From the NCBI RefSeq assembly GCF_017873235.1, contig NZ_JAGGJZ010000003.1, positions 218,762 to 282,761 of the forward strand: a stretch of 64,000 nucleotides of DNA, in the 5' to 3' direction. The notes under the pieces were generated by a model. It did no database searches. It had not been told where the DNA came from and saw nothing but the letters and a program-made list of their open reading frames with translations. The stretch comes from Clostridium moniliforme (GTDB lineage: Bacteria; Bacillota; Clostridia; Clostridiales; Clostridiaceae). Of the stretch, positions 1-8,013 are shown piece by piece. Numbering within the stretch: position 1 is the first letter of the stretch; each line of letters begins with the position of its first letter. A program made the translations under genes and the position numbers.

Positions 1-97
1 CTCCTTATAAAATTATATTGTAAAGTATTAGAATTTATTTACGAATATATGTTCTTATATATTTAAAAAATAAACAGTTAAATAATTAACTGCTATT

Positions 98-568
98 TTA
101 TAAAGCTTTACCAATAAATAGATTTGGTATGAAATAAATTAAATAATTATCTATTTGATACATAACTCCATATTTATTTCTATAGTAGTCAATAGCTTCT
201 TGTAAATATTCTTCTGTAACTCCTAGATATTCAGCTATTTCAAATCGTCCAACGCATCCATCTTTGAAAGCTTCGATTAAGCCAATTAAACCAACATTTC
301 TATCATAACCATACCGTCTAGCTACAATTTCTTGTTTTTTATTTTCTATTTTATCTTGATCAGATATATCACCATAATTTAATTTATAATGACCAAATTC
401 CTCAGCTAATATGCAATATTTATCTTTTACATTCATTCTACTATTCAATATAATTACATTATTTATACATTTACCACATGGGGCATCAATTCCTAAGTCT
501 ATTTCGAGAATTTCAACTCCCTGTTTATTTACTTCATTTAATAAATTTTCATATTTAGTCATATGCAT
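98..568 (-). CDS. ImmA/IrrE-like phage metallopeptidase
   Basis: 156-residue protein directly downstream of the repressor. ImmA/IrrE proteases cleave or inactivate CI-type repressors to trigger induction. Visible: an ILAEEFGHYKL segment in the place of the family's HExxH zinc motif, and a C-terminal EIAEYLGVTEEYLQEAIDYY helix typical of the family. The first histidine of HExxH is glutamate here (EEFGH), a variant that I recall in phage ImmA-like proteins; whether it binds zinc is unclear. Gene order CI-ImmA on the minus strand is the usual Firmicutes lysogeny layout, with the integrase expected further left, outside the window. Family assignment is firm, activity is not. Start at 568 or ATG 562; neither has a strong ribosome site. 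Confidence 0.8.
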   Translation of the reverse strand: MHMTKYENLLNEVNKQGVEILEIDLGIDAPCGKCINNVIILNSRMNVKDKYCILAEEFGHYKLNYGDISDQDKIENKKQEIVARRYGYDRNVGLIGLIEAFKDGCVGRFEIAEYLGVTEEYLQEAIDYYRNKYGVMYQIDNYLIYFIPNLFIGKAL

Positions 569-582
569 ACCAATCCAATCAA

Positions 583-1059
583 TTATTTTCTTTTATTTAA
601 AAATTCATTGATTTTTTTATTCATAATATCTTTTTCTTCATCAGTTAAGTTATCATCATGACAAGCAACTAAATAAGGTTCAAAATCTTCTGTTTCATTT
701 GTAGCAGAAATGTCATTATTTATAGAACTAAATTTAGGATTATCTATTAAATCTTTTGTATAGGTAAATACTTTCTTTTTACCTAGATCATTTAGTTTTC
801 TTAAATCTTCTAAATGTTGCTGTTCTTCTTCTGAATAGTTATTAATATTTTTAGATATATTTTCTAATGGTTCAAATGTTTTTACATCAATATTTAAAAC
901 ATCACATATTTTAATTATTCTATCAACTGCCATTCCACCAATACCTTTATCTAATGCACTTGTTAAAGTTGTGCTTGGAATTTCTACTATTTTAGAAAAT
1001 TCACGAATACTATTATATTTACTTAAAATTATATGTTTAAGTTTTTCCGTTTTATTCAT
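583..1059 (-). CDS. CI-like phage repressor (XRE helix-turn-helix)
   Basis: 158-residue DNA-binding protein expected to hold the lysogenic state by repressing the rightward early promoter. An N-terminal XRE helix-turn-helix occupies residues 1-65 (SIREFSKIVEIPSTTLTSAL is the recognition region). The C-terminal part is charged and helical and would be the oligomerisation or ImmA-sensitive region. No LexA-type protease domain is visible, which fits control by the ImmA-like gene 14 bases downstream. It is transcribed away from the Cro-like gene across an operator region holding four ACGAAAT sites. Ribosome site AAGGAGTTC lies just upstream of ATG 1059. Confidence 0.87.
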   Translation of the reverse strand: MNKTEKLKHIILSKYNSIREFSKIVEIPSTTLTSALDKGIGGMAVDRIIKICDVLNIDVKTFEPLENISKNINNYSEEEQQHLEDLRKLNDLGKKKVFTYTKDLIDNPKFSSINNDISATNETEDFEPYLVACHDDNLTDEEKDIMNKKINEFLNKRK

Positions 1060-1090
1060 AATTAAAGAACTCCTTTCTTTCTGTAAATAA

Positions 1091-1119
1091 ATAATAACAT
1101 TCTATACACGAAATATCAA
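1091..1119 (-). promoter_or_regulatory. Leftward repressor promoter
   Basis: On the minus strand TTGATA (1119-1114) and TATTAT (1096-1091) are separated by exactly 17 bases, 32 bases upstream of the repressor start codon. The -35 box overlaps the first ACGAAAT operator, so the repressor probably controls its own synthesis. Confidence 0.7.
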
Positions 1120-1231
1120 GAAAAATAAACGAAATATCGTATGAAAATAAATAAAATCATAAAAAAATAAAAAAAATAATTGACTTAAAACGAAATTTAG
1201 TTTAATATGAACTCAACGAACGAAATAACGT
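1108..1231. promoter_or_regulatory. Phage operator region, four ACGAAAT sites
   Basis: Four 12-mers share the half site ACGAAAT and approach dyad symmetry: 1108-1119, 1129-1140 (ACGAAATATCGT), 1190-1201 (ACGAAATTTAGT, inside the rightward promoter spacer) and 1220-1231 (ACGAAATAACGT, within the wider palindrome GAACG/CGTTC at 1218-1233). Placement over both promoters is that of CI/Cro operators. The consensus is read by eye. Confidence 0.72.
1180..1208 (+). promoter_or_regulatory. Rightward early (lytic) promoter
   Basis: TTGACT at 1180-1185 and TAATAT at 1203-1208 with a 17-base spacer, about 42 bases before the Cro-like gene. The third operator lies inside the spacer, so repressor binding would block RNA polymerase directly. 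Confidence 0.78.
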
Positions 1232-1249
1232 TCAGAAGGAGGTGGTTAA

Positions 1250-1468
1250 ATGTATTGTAATTTAGAAGCAGAAATTGCTAGAAAAAAAATTAAAAAGCCT
1301 ATAATAGCTTCAGCTATAGGAAGAACATACAACACTTTAAATCTTAAGATAGCTGGCAAATATCCTTTCACTTATGATGAGGCATTAATAATTCAAGAAA
1401 AATTTTTCCCAGAAGTTGATTTTAAGGAGTTATTTAAAAAAACAGAATTGCAAACAAATGCTAGTTAG
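1250..1468 (+). CDS. Cro-like small phage DNA-binding protein
   Basis: 72-residue first gene of the rightward transcript, preceded by a strong AGAAGGAGGTGG ribosome site. The sequence has a helix-turn-helix look (KKPIIASAIGRTYNTLNLKI) with no other domain. Its place opposite the repressor across the operators suggests a Cro-type function or an early regulator. It is followed 11 bases later by the antirepressor. Confidence 0.68.
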   Translation: MYCNLEAEIARKKIKKPIIASAIGRTYNTLNLKIAGKYPFTYDEALIIQEKFFPEVDFKELFKKTELQTNAS

Positions 1469-1479
1469 GAGGATAAACA

Positions 1480-2232
1480 ATGAATAATTTAATTATTTTA
1501 GAAGAAAGAGAAGTATTAGGAAAAGATTTTAAAATTTATGGAACAAAAGAAAATCCATTATTTTTAGCAAAAGATGTTGCTAATTGGATTGAACATAGTA
1601 GAGCATCAGAAATGTTAAAGAGTATTGATGAAGAAGAAAAGCTGATGCAAACAATCTTTGCATCAGGTCAAAATAGAGAAATGTGGTTTTTAACAGAAGA
1701 TGGACTTTATGAGGTATTAATGCAAAGCAGAAAACCAATAGCAAAACAATTCAAAAAAGAAGTTAAAAAAATACTTAAGCAAATAAGAAAGACAGGTGGT
1801 TATATTCCTTTAGAAGATGAAATGGATGACGAAGAGTTTATGGCGAGAGCTTTAGAAGTTGCACATAGAACTTTAAAAAAGAAAGAAGAACTTTTGAAAA
1901 CTAAGACAAAAGAACTTGAAGAAAAAAATAGATTCTTAAATCAAATATCAGCAAGTTCAAATTCTATTTTAGTTAGAGATGTAGCACATTTAGTAACTAA
2001 GCAAAATATAAAAATTGGAGAAAAGAGGCTTTGGAACAAACTTAGGGAATGGGGTCTTATTCAAAAAGGTTCAACTAAACCAATGCAAAGAGCTTTAGAG
2101 CAAGGACTATTTGAAAAATCAGAGTTTATAATTCAGAGAAGTCATGGAGTAGAAACTAAATATACAACTAGGGTAACTGGTAAAGGGCAAGTTTATATAA
2201 TAAATAAGCTTATTAAAGAAATTAATTCATAA
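1480..2232 (+). CDS. Phage antirepressor, BRO-N plus KilA-C (ANT)
   Basis: 250 residues. Residues 1-110 form a BRO-type N-terminal DNA-binding domain (FKIYGTKENPLFLAKDVANW, then MWFLTEDGLYEVLMQSRKP). Residues 120-150 are a charged coiled-coil linker. Residues 155-245 match the phage antirepressor KilAC domain (ISASSNSILVRDVAHLVTK and the KLREWGLIQKGSTKPMQRAL region). Such proteins bind or titrate the repressor or act as early regulators. Start ATG has ribosome site AGGAGGATAAAC. Well-preserved two-domain architecture. Confidence 0.88.
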   Translation: MNNLIILEEREVLGKDFKIYGTKENPLFLAKDVANWIEHSRASEMLKSIDEEEKLMQTIFASGQNREMWFLTEDGLYEVLMQSRKPIAKQFKKEVKKILKQIRKTGGYIPLEDEMDDEEFMARALEVAHRTLKKKEELLKTKTKELEEKNRFLNQISASSNSILVRDVAHLVTKQNIKIGEKRLWNKLREWGLIQKGSTKPMQRALEQGLFEKSEFIIQRSHGVETKYTTRVTGKGQVYIINKLIKEINS

Positions 2233-2307
2233 GCAAGATAAATATTAATAGTAACCAAAATGGTTATTAATCATAAAATATATAGAAAAAATTTTAGGTG
2301 TGATTTT

Positions 2308-2466
2308 ATGGCAAAGAAAATTTATGAAGTTGAACTAAACTTCCCTAAGGATATGGACGAGCTTGAAAAGAAAATGTCAGAGGTTTTAGCAGATGTAGTA
2401 TATAAAAAGTTTGGATCAGAAGGAAGTATGAGAATAGTTGAAGGACTAGAAAAAAACTTAGATTAG
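2308..2466 (+). CDS. Small conserved-type phage protein, 52 aa
   Basis: Start placed at ATG 2308 (MAKKIYEVELNF) because AGGTG lies 8 bases upstream; an upstream ATG at 2260 has no ribosome site. The product is acidic and helical (MDELEKKMSEVLADVVYKKFG). Function not recognised. It belongs to the early operon. Confidence 0.5.
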   Translation: MAKKIYEVELNFPKDMDELEKKMSEVLADVVYKKFGSEGSMRIVEGLEKNLD

Positions 2467-2533
2467 AAAGTGATGTGGAGTAATCCACTAAACACTTTAT
2501 TAACATAACTAAAAGTAAGTTAAGGAGGTAGTA

Positions 2534-2719
2534 ATGAAAATAATAAAATATTTAATTTTATTAGTGGTTATATCCTTGCAACTAACAACATTCTGTTTAG
2601 CAGCTAGTAAGTTTATTTTAACTAATAAAAGGAAAGAGAAATTAGAGTTTTTAATAATGGCTCTAAGTGGATTAGTAGGATTTATATTATTTACTAATCC
2701 AGTAATGTATTTAATTTAA
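2534..2719 (+). CDS. Small two-helix membrane protein, 61 aa
   Basis: Preceded by AAGGAGGTAGTA. Two hydrophobic stretches (about residues 5-24 and 39-58) separated by a basic TNKRKEK loop predict two transmembrane helices. No family recognised. In the early phage region such proteins may act in superinfection exclusion, but that is only inference. Confidence 0.5.
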   Translation: MKIIKYLILLVVISLQLTTFCLAASKFILTNKRKEKLEFLIMALSGLVGFILFTNPVMYLI

Positions 2720-2732
2720 GGAGGGATTAAAA

Positions 2733-2888
2733 ATGTTTAGGAGTGTATTTGAATATGACTTAGCTTTAGTAACTAATATTCTTAAAGATAAAAATGTAAG
2801 TTATGACAAAAGAAGTGAGGTTTTACAGGAATTTTGTGAAATGTATATTAATTTTGATAGTTCAAAATTAGATAAATATTTATTTTAG
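2733..2888 (+). CDS. Small phage ORF, 51 aa
   Basis: ATG 2733 follows AAGGAGGGATT with good spacing and the frame runs to TAG 2886-2888. The product (MFRSVFEYDLALVTNILKDK...) is soluble and mixed charge. The stop is 11 bases before the next start, so translation is tightly packed. Function unknown. Confidence 0.5.
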   Translation: MFRSVFEYDLALVTNILKDKNVSYDKRSEVLQEFCEMYINFDSSKLDKYLF

Positions 2889-2899
2889 GAGGAATGAAG

Positions 2900-2989
2900 A
2901 TGTTAAAGAGATTTTTAAGAAACTTATTTAGTTCTAATAAAACTAAATATAGAAATCATTTCAAAGAAGTTCTTAGAATGGGGGATTAA
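2900..2989 (+). CDS. Very small basic phage ORF, 29 aa
   Basis: ATG 2900 with TTAGGAGGAATGAAG upstream, stop TAA 2987-2989. A basic amphipathic peptide (MLKRFLRNLFSSNKTKYRNH). It fits exactly between two packed genes, which supports it despite its size. Confidence 0.4.
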   Translation: MLKRFLRNLFSSNKTKYRNHFKEVLRMGD

Positions 2990-2992
2990 TTA

Positions 2993-3256
2993 ATGGGTAC
3001 TATAAACACAATACTAGATAAGGTTGTTCCAAGGGTACAAGCTAGAGAAGGCAAGGATAAACCTTTAATAGATATCATTAAAGAAGAGTTAGAAAAAGAA
3101 AAGGATCTATCTGAAACCGACCAAAGTAAACAGATAGATCCAAGCAAAAATAATCTTAATAATATATTACCATCAGGAGTGGATTTAGACAATGGGCAAG
3201 TATTTTCAGAAGAAACAGGAGATACATTAGGAGAAATTGAGGAGGTACTAAAGTAA
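2993..3256 (+). CDS. Hypothetical early phage protein, 87 aa
   Basis: Acidic, hydrophilic protein without recognisable domain. Its stop TAA overlaps the ATG of the exonuclease gene (TAATG), so the two are translationally coupled; this suggests a role with recombination or replication, but nothing in the sequence names it. Confidence 0.5.
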   Translation: MGTINTILDKVVPRVQAREGKDKPLIDIIKEELEKEKDLSETDQSKQIDPSKNNLNNILPSGVDLDNGQVFSEETGDTLGEIEEVLK

Positions 3257-4167
3257 TGGAAAATAAATTGGAGTGGTTACAAGAAAGACAAAAAGGAATA
3301 GGAGGTTCAGATGTAGGAGCAATCCTTGGATTAAATAAATATAAAACAGCTTTTGAGGTTTATTTAGAAAAAACAGAACCTATTTTAGAAGTAAAGGAGC
3401 AAAGTGAATCAGCATACTGGGGAGATCAATTTGAAGAAGTAGTTGCTAAGGAATTTGAAAAGCGAACAGGAAAGAAAGTAAGAAGAGATAAAAGGCATTT
3501 TCAACATAAAGATTATCCATTTATGGTTGCAAATATAGATAGAAAAGTTGTAGGAGAAAATTCAGTACTTGAATGTAAAACAGCTAATCAATTTTTATCA
3601 AAAGATTGGGAAGAGGAAGAAATACCAGCTAGTTATTTAGTGCAAGTTCAACATTATTTAGCAGTTACAGGAGCAGAAAAAGGTTATATAGCAGTTCTAA
3701 TAGGTGGTCAAAAGTTTGTATGGAAAGAGGTTGAACGTGATGAAGAATTAATAAATATGATTATTGATTCAGAAAGAAACTTTTGGAAGTTAGTAGAGAA
3801 TGGAACACCACCAGAACTTGATGGATCAAGTGCAGCTGAAAAGTGGGTTAATGAAAAATTTAAAGAAGTAAATAAGGAATTAGCAGTTCAATTTGATTCA
3901 ACTTGGAAAGAAAAATTAGATAAATTACAAGATTTAAAAGAAAATAAAAAAGTTATTGAAGCAGATATTAAAGAAATAGAAAACCAGTTAAAAAATACCT
4001 TAGGACATTCAGAGGTTGGGATAGCTCCAGGTTATTCAATAAATTGGAAAGAAGTATTAACTAGTAGAATAGATTCTAAAAAATTAAAGTCAGAATTTAG
4101 AGATATTTATGATAAATGTTTAAAAGAAACTAAGAGTAGAAGATTAACAATTAAGGAGGAAAAATAA
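3256..4167 (+). CDS. YqaJ-type viral recombinase / lambda-exonuclease-like nuclease
   Basis: 303 residues. Degrades one strand of double-stranded DNA so that the annealing protein next door can load. Family marks: WLQERQKGIGGSDVGAILGL at the N-terminus, a WGDQFEEVVAKEFEKRTGKK helix with the catalytic glutamate, and the PD-(D/E)xK core with VLECKTAN (residues about 95-102) and YLVQVQHYLAVTG. The C-terminal 70 residues are a coiled coil. Immediately followed (2 bases) by RecT, the usual SynExo pair. Confidence 0.92.
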   Translation: MENKLEWLQERQKGIGGSDVGAILGLNKYKTAFEVYLEKTEPILEVKEQSESAYWGDQFEEVVAKEFEKRTGKKVRRDKRHFQHKDYPFMVANIDRKVVGENSVLECKTANQFLSKDWEEEEIPASYLVQVQHYLAVTGAEKGYIAVLIGGQKFVWKEVERDEELINMIIDSERNFWKLVENGTPPELDGSSAAEKWVNEKFKEVNKELAVQFDSTWKEKLDKLQDLKENKKVIEADIKEIENQLKNTLGHSEVGIAPGYSINWKEVLTSRIDSKKLKSEFRDIYDKCLKETKSRRLTIKEEK

Positions 4168-4169
4168 TT

Positions 4170-5000
4170 ATGGCAACAACATCAACTTTAAAAAATCAAT
4201 TATCTCAAAGAAAGGAAACTAAAGGCGGATTATCTTTAAGTTCATATTTAGATACTCCTAAAATAAAACAAAGATTTGAAGAAGTTTTAGGAAAGAAAGC
4301 ACCACAATTTTGCAGTAGTTTATTAACTTTATATAACAATGATGATTTATTAAAAAAATGTAATCCACAAACTTTAGTCCCAGAGGCCATGAAAGCAGCA
4401 ACATTAGATTTACCAATAGAAAAGAATCTAGGATATGCTTGGATAGTTCCATATAAGGGACAAGCTCAATTTCAAATAGGATATAAAGGATATATTCAAT
4501 TAGCTCTAAGAAGTGCTCAATACAAACATATTAATGCAGTTCCTATAAGAGAAGGAGAATTAATAGATTGGAATCCATTAACAGAAGAAATTCAAATAGA
4601 TTTTAATAAAAGAAAATCAGAACAAATAATAGGTTATGCAGGATATTTTGAATTAATAAATGGATTTAAAAAAACAGTTTATTGGAGTAAGGAAGAAATT
4701 GAAACTCACAAGAGGAAATTTAGTAAATCAGATTTTGGATGGAAAAATAATTATGATGCTATGGCTCTAAAAACTGTATTAAGAAATATGTTAGGTAAAT
4801 GGGGAATTCTTAGTGTAGATATGCAACAAGCTTATTCTATGGACGAAGTTCAATATGAAGATAAGTTAATAAATGATATTTCTGAAAAAGAAATAAATAC
4901 AGAAGATACTAATGTTGTAAATGCGGATTATACAGTTGATGAAGAAAATGAAACAGTTATAAATGGTCAAATTAATTTTGAAGGAACACCATTAGAGTAG
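4170..5000 (+). CDS. recT: RecT single-strand annealing protein
   Basis: 276 residues. Anneals complementary single strands and works with the neighbouring exonuclease in phage recombination. Characteristic stretches: CNPQTLVPEAMKAATLDLPI, LGYAWIVPYKGQAQFQIGYK, GYIQLALRSAQYKHINAVPI, and the conserved WGILSVDMQQAYS near residue 210. The last 45 residues are acidic, as is common. Length agrees with the family. Confidence 0.94.
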   Translation: MATTSTLKNQLSQRKETKGGLSLSSYLDTPKIKQRFEEVLGKKAPQFCSSLLTLYNNDDLLKKCNPQTLVPEAMKAATLDLPIEKNLGYAWIVPYKGQAQFQIGYKGYIQLALRSAQYKHINAVPIREGELIDWNPLTEEIQIDFNKRKSEQIIGYAGYFELINGFKKTVYWSKEEIETHKRKFSKSDFGWKNNYDAMALKTVLRNMLGKWGILSVDMQQAYSMDEVQYEDKLINDISEKEINTEDTNVVNADYTVDEENETVINGQINFEGTPLE

Positions 5001-5010
5001 GAGAAGCATT

Positions 5011-5772
5011 ATGGATAATCAAGGGTGGATAAAAGATTATAGAAAAGAAATGGATAGTGATATTTGGGTTATGCCACCCTTGTATTTAAAGGTGTGGCAA
5101 TACCTAAAATATATGGTAAATCATAAGAAAAATGAAATACCTATGACTGATGGCAGTAAAGAAATTATAGAAAGAGGACAACATTTAACAAGCTATAGAG
5201 GAATAGCGAAAGGCGTTTCTTATTATGAAGGAAGAACATATAAAGAACCAAGTGCAAGAATGATTAAAAAAATTTTAGAATGGCTTGAAAAAAATAATAT
5301 GATTTCAATAACACATGGAAGGGGTAACAGGCAATATACTAAGATAACACTAGTAAATTACTCACTTTATCAAGCTGAAAATAACGAAGGGGTAACAGTA
5401 AGTAAACAGCTAGTAAACAGTGAGGAAACACAGAGGAAACACTTAGTAAACAGTGAGGAAACAGATGGTAAACAGACCGTGCATATAAACAAGAATGATA
5501 AGAATGATATAAGAATGAATAAGAATGAGGAAGAAGGAAAAGAAAGAGAAGAATTACCTAAACTTGAACCTCTTTCTTTCCCAACTCCATCCTGTCAAAA
5601 AATTTATAAGTTGATAGGAGAGAATGGATATAGGTTTTTTATTAATGCAGATATAAAAGAAAATGATAATACTATATCAATAAAAACTAAGAGCAATGTA
5701 GATAAATCTATAATAGCTCAATATATACCGAGAATAGATTGGCAACTAGACAAAAGAATTGAGGTGATTTGA
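5011..5772 (+). CDS. Phage replisome organizer-like protein
   Basis: 253 residues. The N-terminal 120 residues look like the winged-helix domain of phage replisome organizers (YLKVWQYLKYMVNHKKNEIP, GQHLTSYRGIAKGVSYYEG, IKKILEWLEKNNMISITHGR). A low-complexity linker (residues 125-180) follows. The C-terminal 60 residues (RFFINADIKENDNTISIKTK) are of no recognised family. No DnaC-type ATPase follows, so helicase loading may rely on host factors. Its stop overlaps the start of the next gene (TGATG). Confidence 0.7.
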   Translation: MDNQGWIKDYRKEMDSDIWVMPPLYLKVWQYLKYMVNHKKNEIPMTDGSKEIIERGQHLTSYRGIAKGVSYYEGRTYKEPSARMIKKILEWLEKNNMISITHGRGNRQYTKITLVNYSLYQAENNEGVTVSKQLVNSEETQRKHLVNSEETDGKQTVHINKNDKNDIRMNKNEEEGKEREELPKLEPLSFPTPSCQKIYKLIGENGYRFFINADIKENDNTISIKTKSNVDKSIIAQYIPRIDWQLDKRIEVI

Positions 5773-6114
5773 TGGATCCACAAGAAATAATGGACAAATT
5801 AAATGATTGCATTATAGCTTTAGGAAAAGGAAATATACAATATAAGACTTTAGCATTACAAAAAAAATAAAGCTGAAAAAGAATATAGAGTTTCTTTAGC
5901 TAAAAAAATGCTTAGATTGAGAGCAGAAGGTTATCCAGTTAGTCTTATAAATGATTTATCAAGAGGTGATGAAGAAGTATCAGAATTACGATTAAAGAGA
6001 GATATATCAAATAGTAGTTTTTATGCATGTAAAAATTCAATAGATGCTTTAAAATCTGAAATTGAAATATATAGATCATTACTTACATGGCTTAGGGAAG
6101 AATATAAAAATTAA
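5772..6114 (+). pseudogene. Frameshifted phage gene, split at an A8 run
   Basis: ATG 5772 starts a reading frame that stops at 5868-5870 after 32 residues, right after eight adenines (5860-5867). Removing one A joins it to an open frame without another start (QKNKAEKEYRVSLAKKMLRL onward) that runs to 6114, giving a continuous 113-residue helical protein (RAEGYPVSLINDLSRGDEEV..., ending LTWLREEYKN). The downstream part could be made alone from ATG 5908. Either an inactivated gene, a homopolymer sequencing error, or a gene decoded by transcriptional slippage. Function unknown. Confidence 0.7.
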
Positions 6115-6128
6115 TAGGAGGAATAGAA

Positions 6129-6524
6129 ATGGAAAACATGATTAATTTAGAAAAATTTGCAGAAGGTGCATTAGCAGAAAAGATGAATGGAGCTTTAAAA
6201 GAAGTTTTAGAAAATATACAGGATCCTAATACTGATTTTAAGCTAAAAAGAAAACTTACTTTAGAAATGACTTTTGTAAGTGGAGAAGATAGAGAATTAG
6301 CTGAGGTTAGTATGATAGCGAAAACTAAACTAGCACCTAATAAACCGATTGCAACAAAAATTGTTATTGGAACAGATGGCAAGGGTGGAGTTTTAGCAAG
6401 TGAATATAAAAAGCAAGTACCAGGACAAAGTGCCATGAGAGTAAATGAAGAAACAGGGGAAATACTTACAACAGCAGAAGAAAAAGAAACAATAAACTTA
6501 GAAGGGATTAAATTAGTTAAATAA
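6129..6524 (+). CDS. Phage protein annotated as replication terminator-like
   Basis: 131 residues, preceded by TAGGAGGAATAGAA. It resembles a common Firmicutes phage protein usually labelled replication terminator protein (NLEKFAEGALAEKMN... then LTLEMTFVSGEDRE, and MRVNEETGEI near the end). The label is historical; a biochemical role is not established. Lies in the early operon next to the DUF2303-like gene. Confidence 0.62.
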   Translation: MENMINLEKFAEGALAEKMNGALKEVLENIQDPNTDFKLKRKLTLEMTFVSGEDRELAEVSMIAKTKLAPNKPIATKIVIGTDGKGGVLASEYKKQVPGQSAMRVNEETGEILTTAEEKETINLEGIKLVK

Positions 6525-6558
6525 TAAAATTTATATAAATTGAAAGGTGGAAAATAAA

Positions 6559-7272
6559 ATGATGAACAAAGAAGCAATGGAGTATTTAGTGAACTTAGGA
6601 GAAAATGATGATCCAATAATTCAATTAGCACAAGGAACATATTCAAGGGTTGGTTTAAGTAGAATTACAGAACCAGTAGCAAATACTCTTACAGTATCAA
6701 CACTTACAGGTTTAGTTGATTATATAAAAGGAAATGTAGATAAATTAAAAGGTGAGTTACTTATACAAGTAAAATCACAAGATGAAGTAAGATTATATAG
6801 TCCTTTAAATGAGGATAAGGAAAGAGAGCTTTATATCAAAGCAGAGGCTATATTACCTAATAATGTTCGTTATGACCAATTTATAGATACAGAAAGATTT
6901 AATATAATGCTTCAAAGTAGCTTTGTAGATGCAGGAGATAAAAAGGCATTATTACAATATACAGGTTTAGTACAAGATGAAAATGTTAAGAGTATAGGTG
7001 ATGATGGAGTAAGTCAACAAGTGACAGTTAAAACAGGTGTAGCAAGTGTAGGACAGGCTATAGTTCCTAATCCAGTAAGTTTAGCACCATATAGAACATT
7101 CCCAGAAGTTGAACAACCAATAAGCAAGTTTATTTTTAGAATGAAAGAAGGTCCAAGTGCAGCAATATATGAAGCTGATGGAGGAGCTTGGAGAAATGAA
7201 GCTATTAAAAATATAAAAGAGTATTTAGAAGAACAGTTAAAAGAAGTTAAAAATATTAAAATAATAGCTTAA
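6559..7272 (+). CDS. DUF2303/YfdQ-like phage protein
   Basis: 237 residues from ATG 6559, chosen because AAAGGTGG lies about 10 bases upstream; the GTG at 6547 overlaps that ribosome site. Conserved-looking parts are NTLTVSTLTGLVDYIKGN near residue 45, and the C-terminal PYRTFPEVEQPISKFIFRMK, which I associate with the YfdQ/DUF2303 family. No biochemical function is known for that family. The pairing with the preceding gene is frequent in clostridial prophages. Confidence 0.6.
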   Translation: MMNKEAMEYLVNLGENDDPIIQLAQGTYSRVGLSRITEPVANTLTVSTLTGLVDYIKGNVDKLKGELLIQVKSQDEVRLYSPLNEDKERELYIKAEAILPNNVRYDQFIDTERFNIMLQSSFVDAGDKKALLQYTGLVQDENVKSIGDDGVSQQVTVKTGVASVGQAIVPNPVSLAPYRTFPEVEQPISKFIFRMKEGPSAAIYEADGGAWRNEAIKNIKEYLEEQLKEVKNIKIIA

Positions 7273-7288
7273 TAACAGGGATTATAGG

Positions 7289-7326
7289 CATATGAGGGTA
7301 CAGTTTTACCACTGTATTCTCATATG
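7289..7326 (+). promoter_or_regulatory. 16-bp imperfect palindrome/hairpin
   Basis: CATATGAG (7289-7296) and CTCATATG (7319-7326) enclose TACAGT/ACTGTA around a six-base loop TTTACC; the two intervening positions are G-T pairs. There is no T-run after it, so it is not a simple terminator. It stands 28 bases before ATG 7355 and may be an operator or an RNA processing or stability hairpin. Confidence 0.6.
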
Positions 7327-7354
7327 AAAATCATTTGATAAAGGAAGCGAGGAT

Positions 7355-7651
7355 ATGAAATTAAAGATAGGAGATAATATAAAATTACTATGCAAAAATG
7401 GGATAGGAAACAATAGATATATAGCAGAATATGAAGGTAAGATTGAAAATATATATAAAAATTATATTTTATTGGATCTAGAAAACTATAAAACATGTGT
7501 TGGAATAGCAGATATTATTAAACCATCACAGAATGTTCTACAACTTATAAAAAATAAGAATAGGATTAACGTAACTAAGGATATGTTGCCTAATAATGTG
7601 GTTAATATAGAACATCTAGAATCAAATAGAGCATTTCAAACGTGTAAATAA
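7355..7651 (+). CDS. Hypothetical phage protein, 98 aa
   Basis: Ribosome site AGGAAGCGAGG. The N-terminal half (LKIGDNIKLLCKNG..., YEGKIENIYKNYILLDLENY) is beta-rich and could form an SH3-like barrel; the C-terminal half is polar. No family recognised. It follows the 7289-7326 hairpin. Confidence 0.5.
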   Translation: MKLKIGDNIKLLCKNGIGNNRYIAEYEGKIENIYKNYILLDLENYKTCVGIADIIKPSQNVLQLIKNKNRINVTKDMLPNNVVNIEHLESNRAFQTCK

Positions 7652-7694
7652 TAATGATATTTTTAATTTTATTCTAGTTTAAAGGAGAATTTTA

Positions 7695-8006
7695 ATGACT
7701 AATAGCAAAAACAAAGGTGCAAGAGGTGAAAGAGAGTTATCCTCTAAATTAAAGGAATATGGATATAATACAAGGCGTGGACAACAGTATTGTGGAGCTA
7801 ATGGTGATGCAGATGTTGTTGGATTACCAGGTATTCATATTGAATGTAAGAGAGTTGAGAAACTTAATATATATAATGCAATAAGCCAAGCTAAGGCTGA
7901 TGCTAAGAAAGATGAGTTACCTACTGTATTTCATAGGAAAGATAGAAGTGAATGGCTTGTGACAATGACTTTAGAAGATTGGATGAAGTTGTATAAAAAT
8001 AATTAA
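7695..8006 (+). CDS. Phage Holliday junction resolvase-like nuclease
   Basis: 103 residues with a small PD-(D/E)xK nuclease core: KGARGERELSSKLKEYGYNT (N-terminal glutamate helix), GDADVVGLPGIHIECKRVEK (aspartate plus ExK) and NAISQAKADAKKDELPTVFH. This is the pattern of archaeal-Hjc-like phage resolvases, which cut recombination or replication junctions before packaging. Start ATG has AAAGGAGAATTTTA. Confidence 0.8.
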   Translation: MTNSKNKGARGERELSSKLKEYGYNTRRGQQYCGANGDADVVGLPGIHIECKRVEKLNIYNAISQAKADAKKDELPTVFHRKDRSEWLVTMTLEDWMKLYKNN

Positions 8007-8013
8007 AATAAAA

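Noticed and set aside
7289..7326. Intrinsic terminator before gene 7355
   Set aside because: The strong hairpin is followed by AAAATCATTT, not a T-run.
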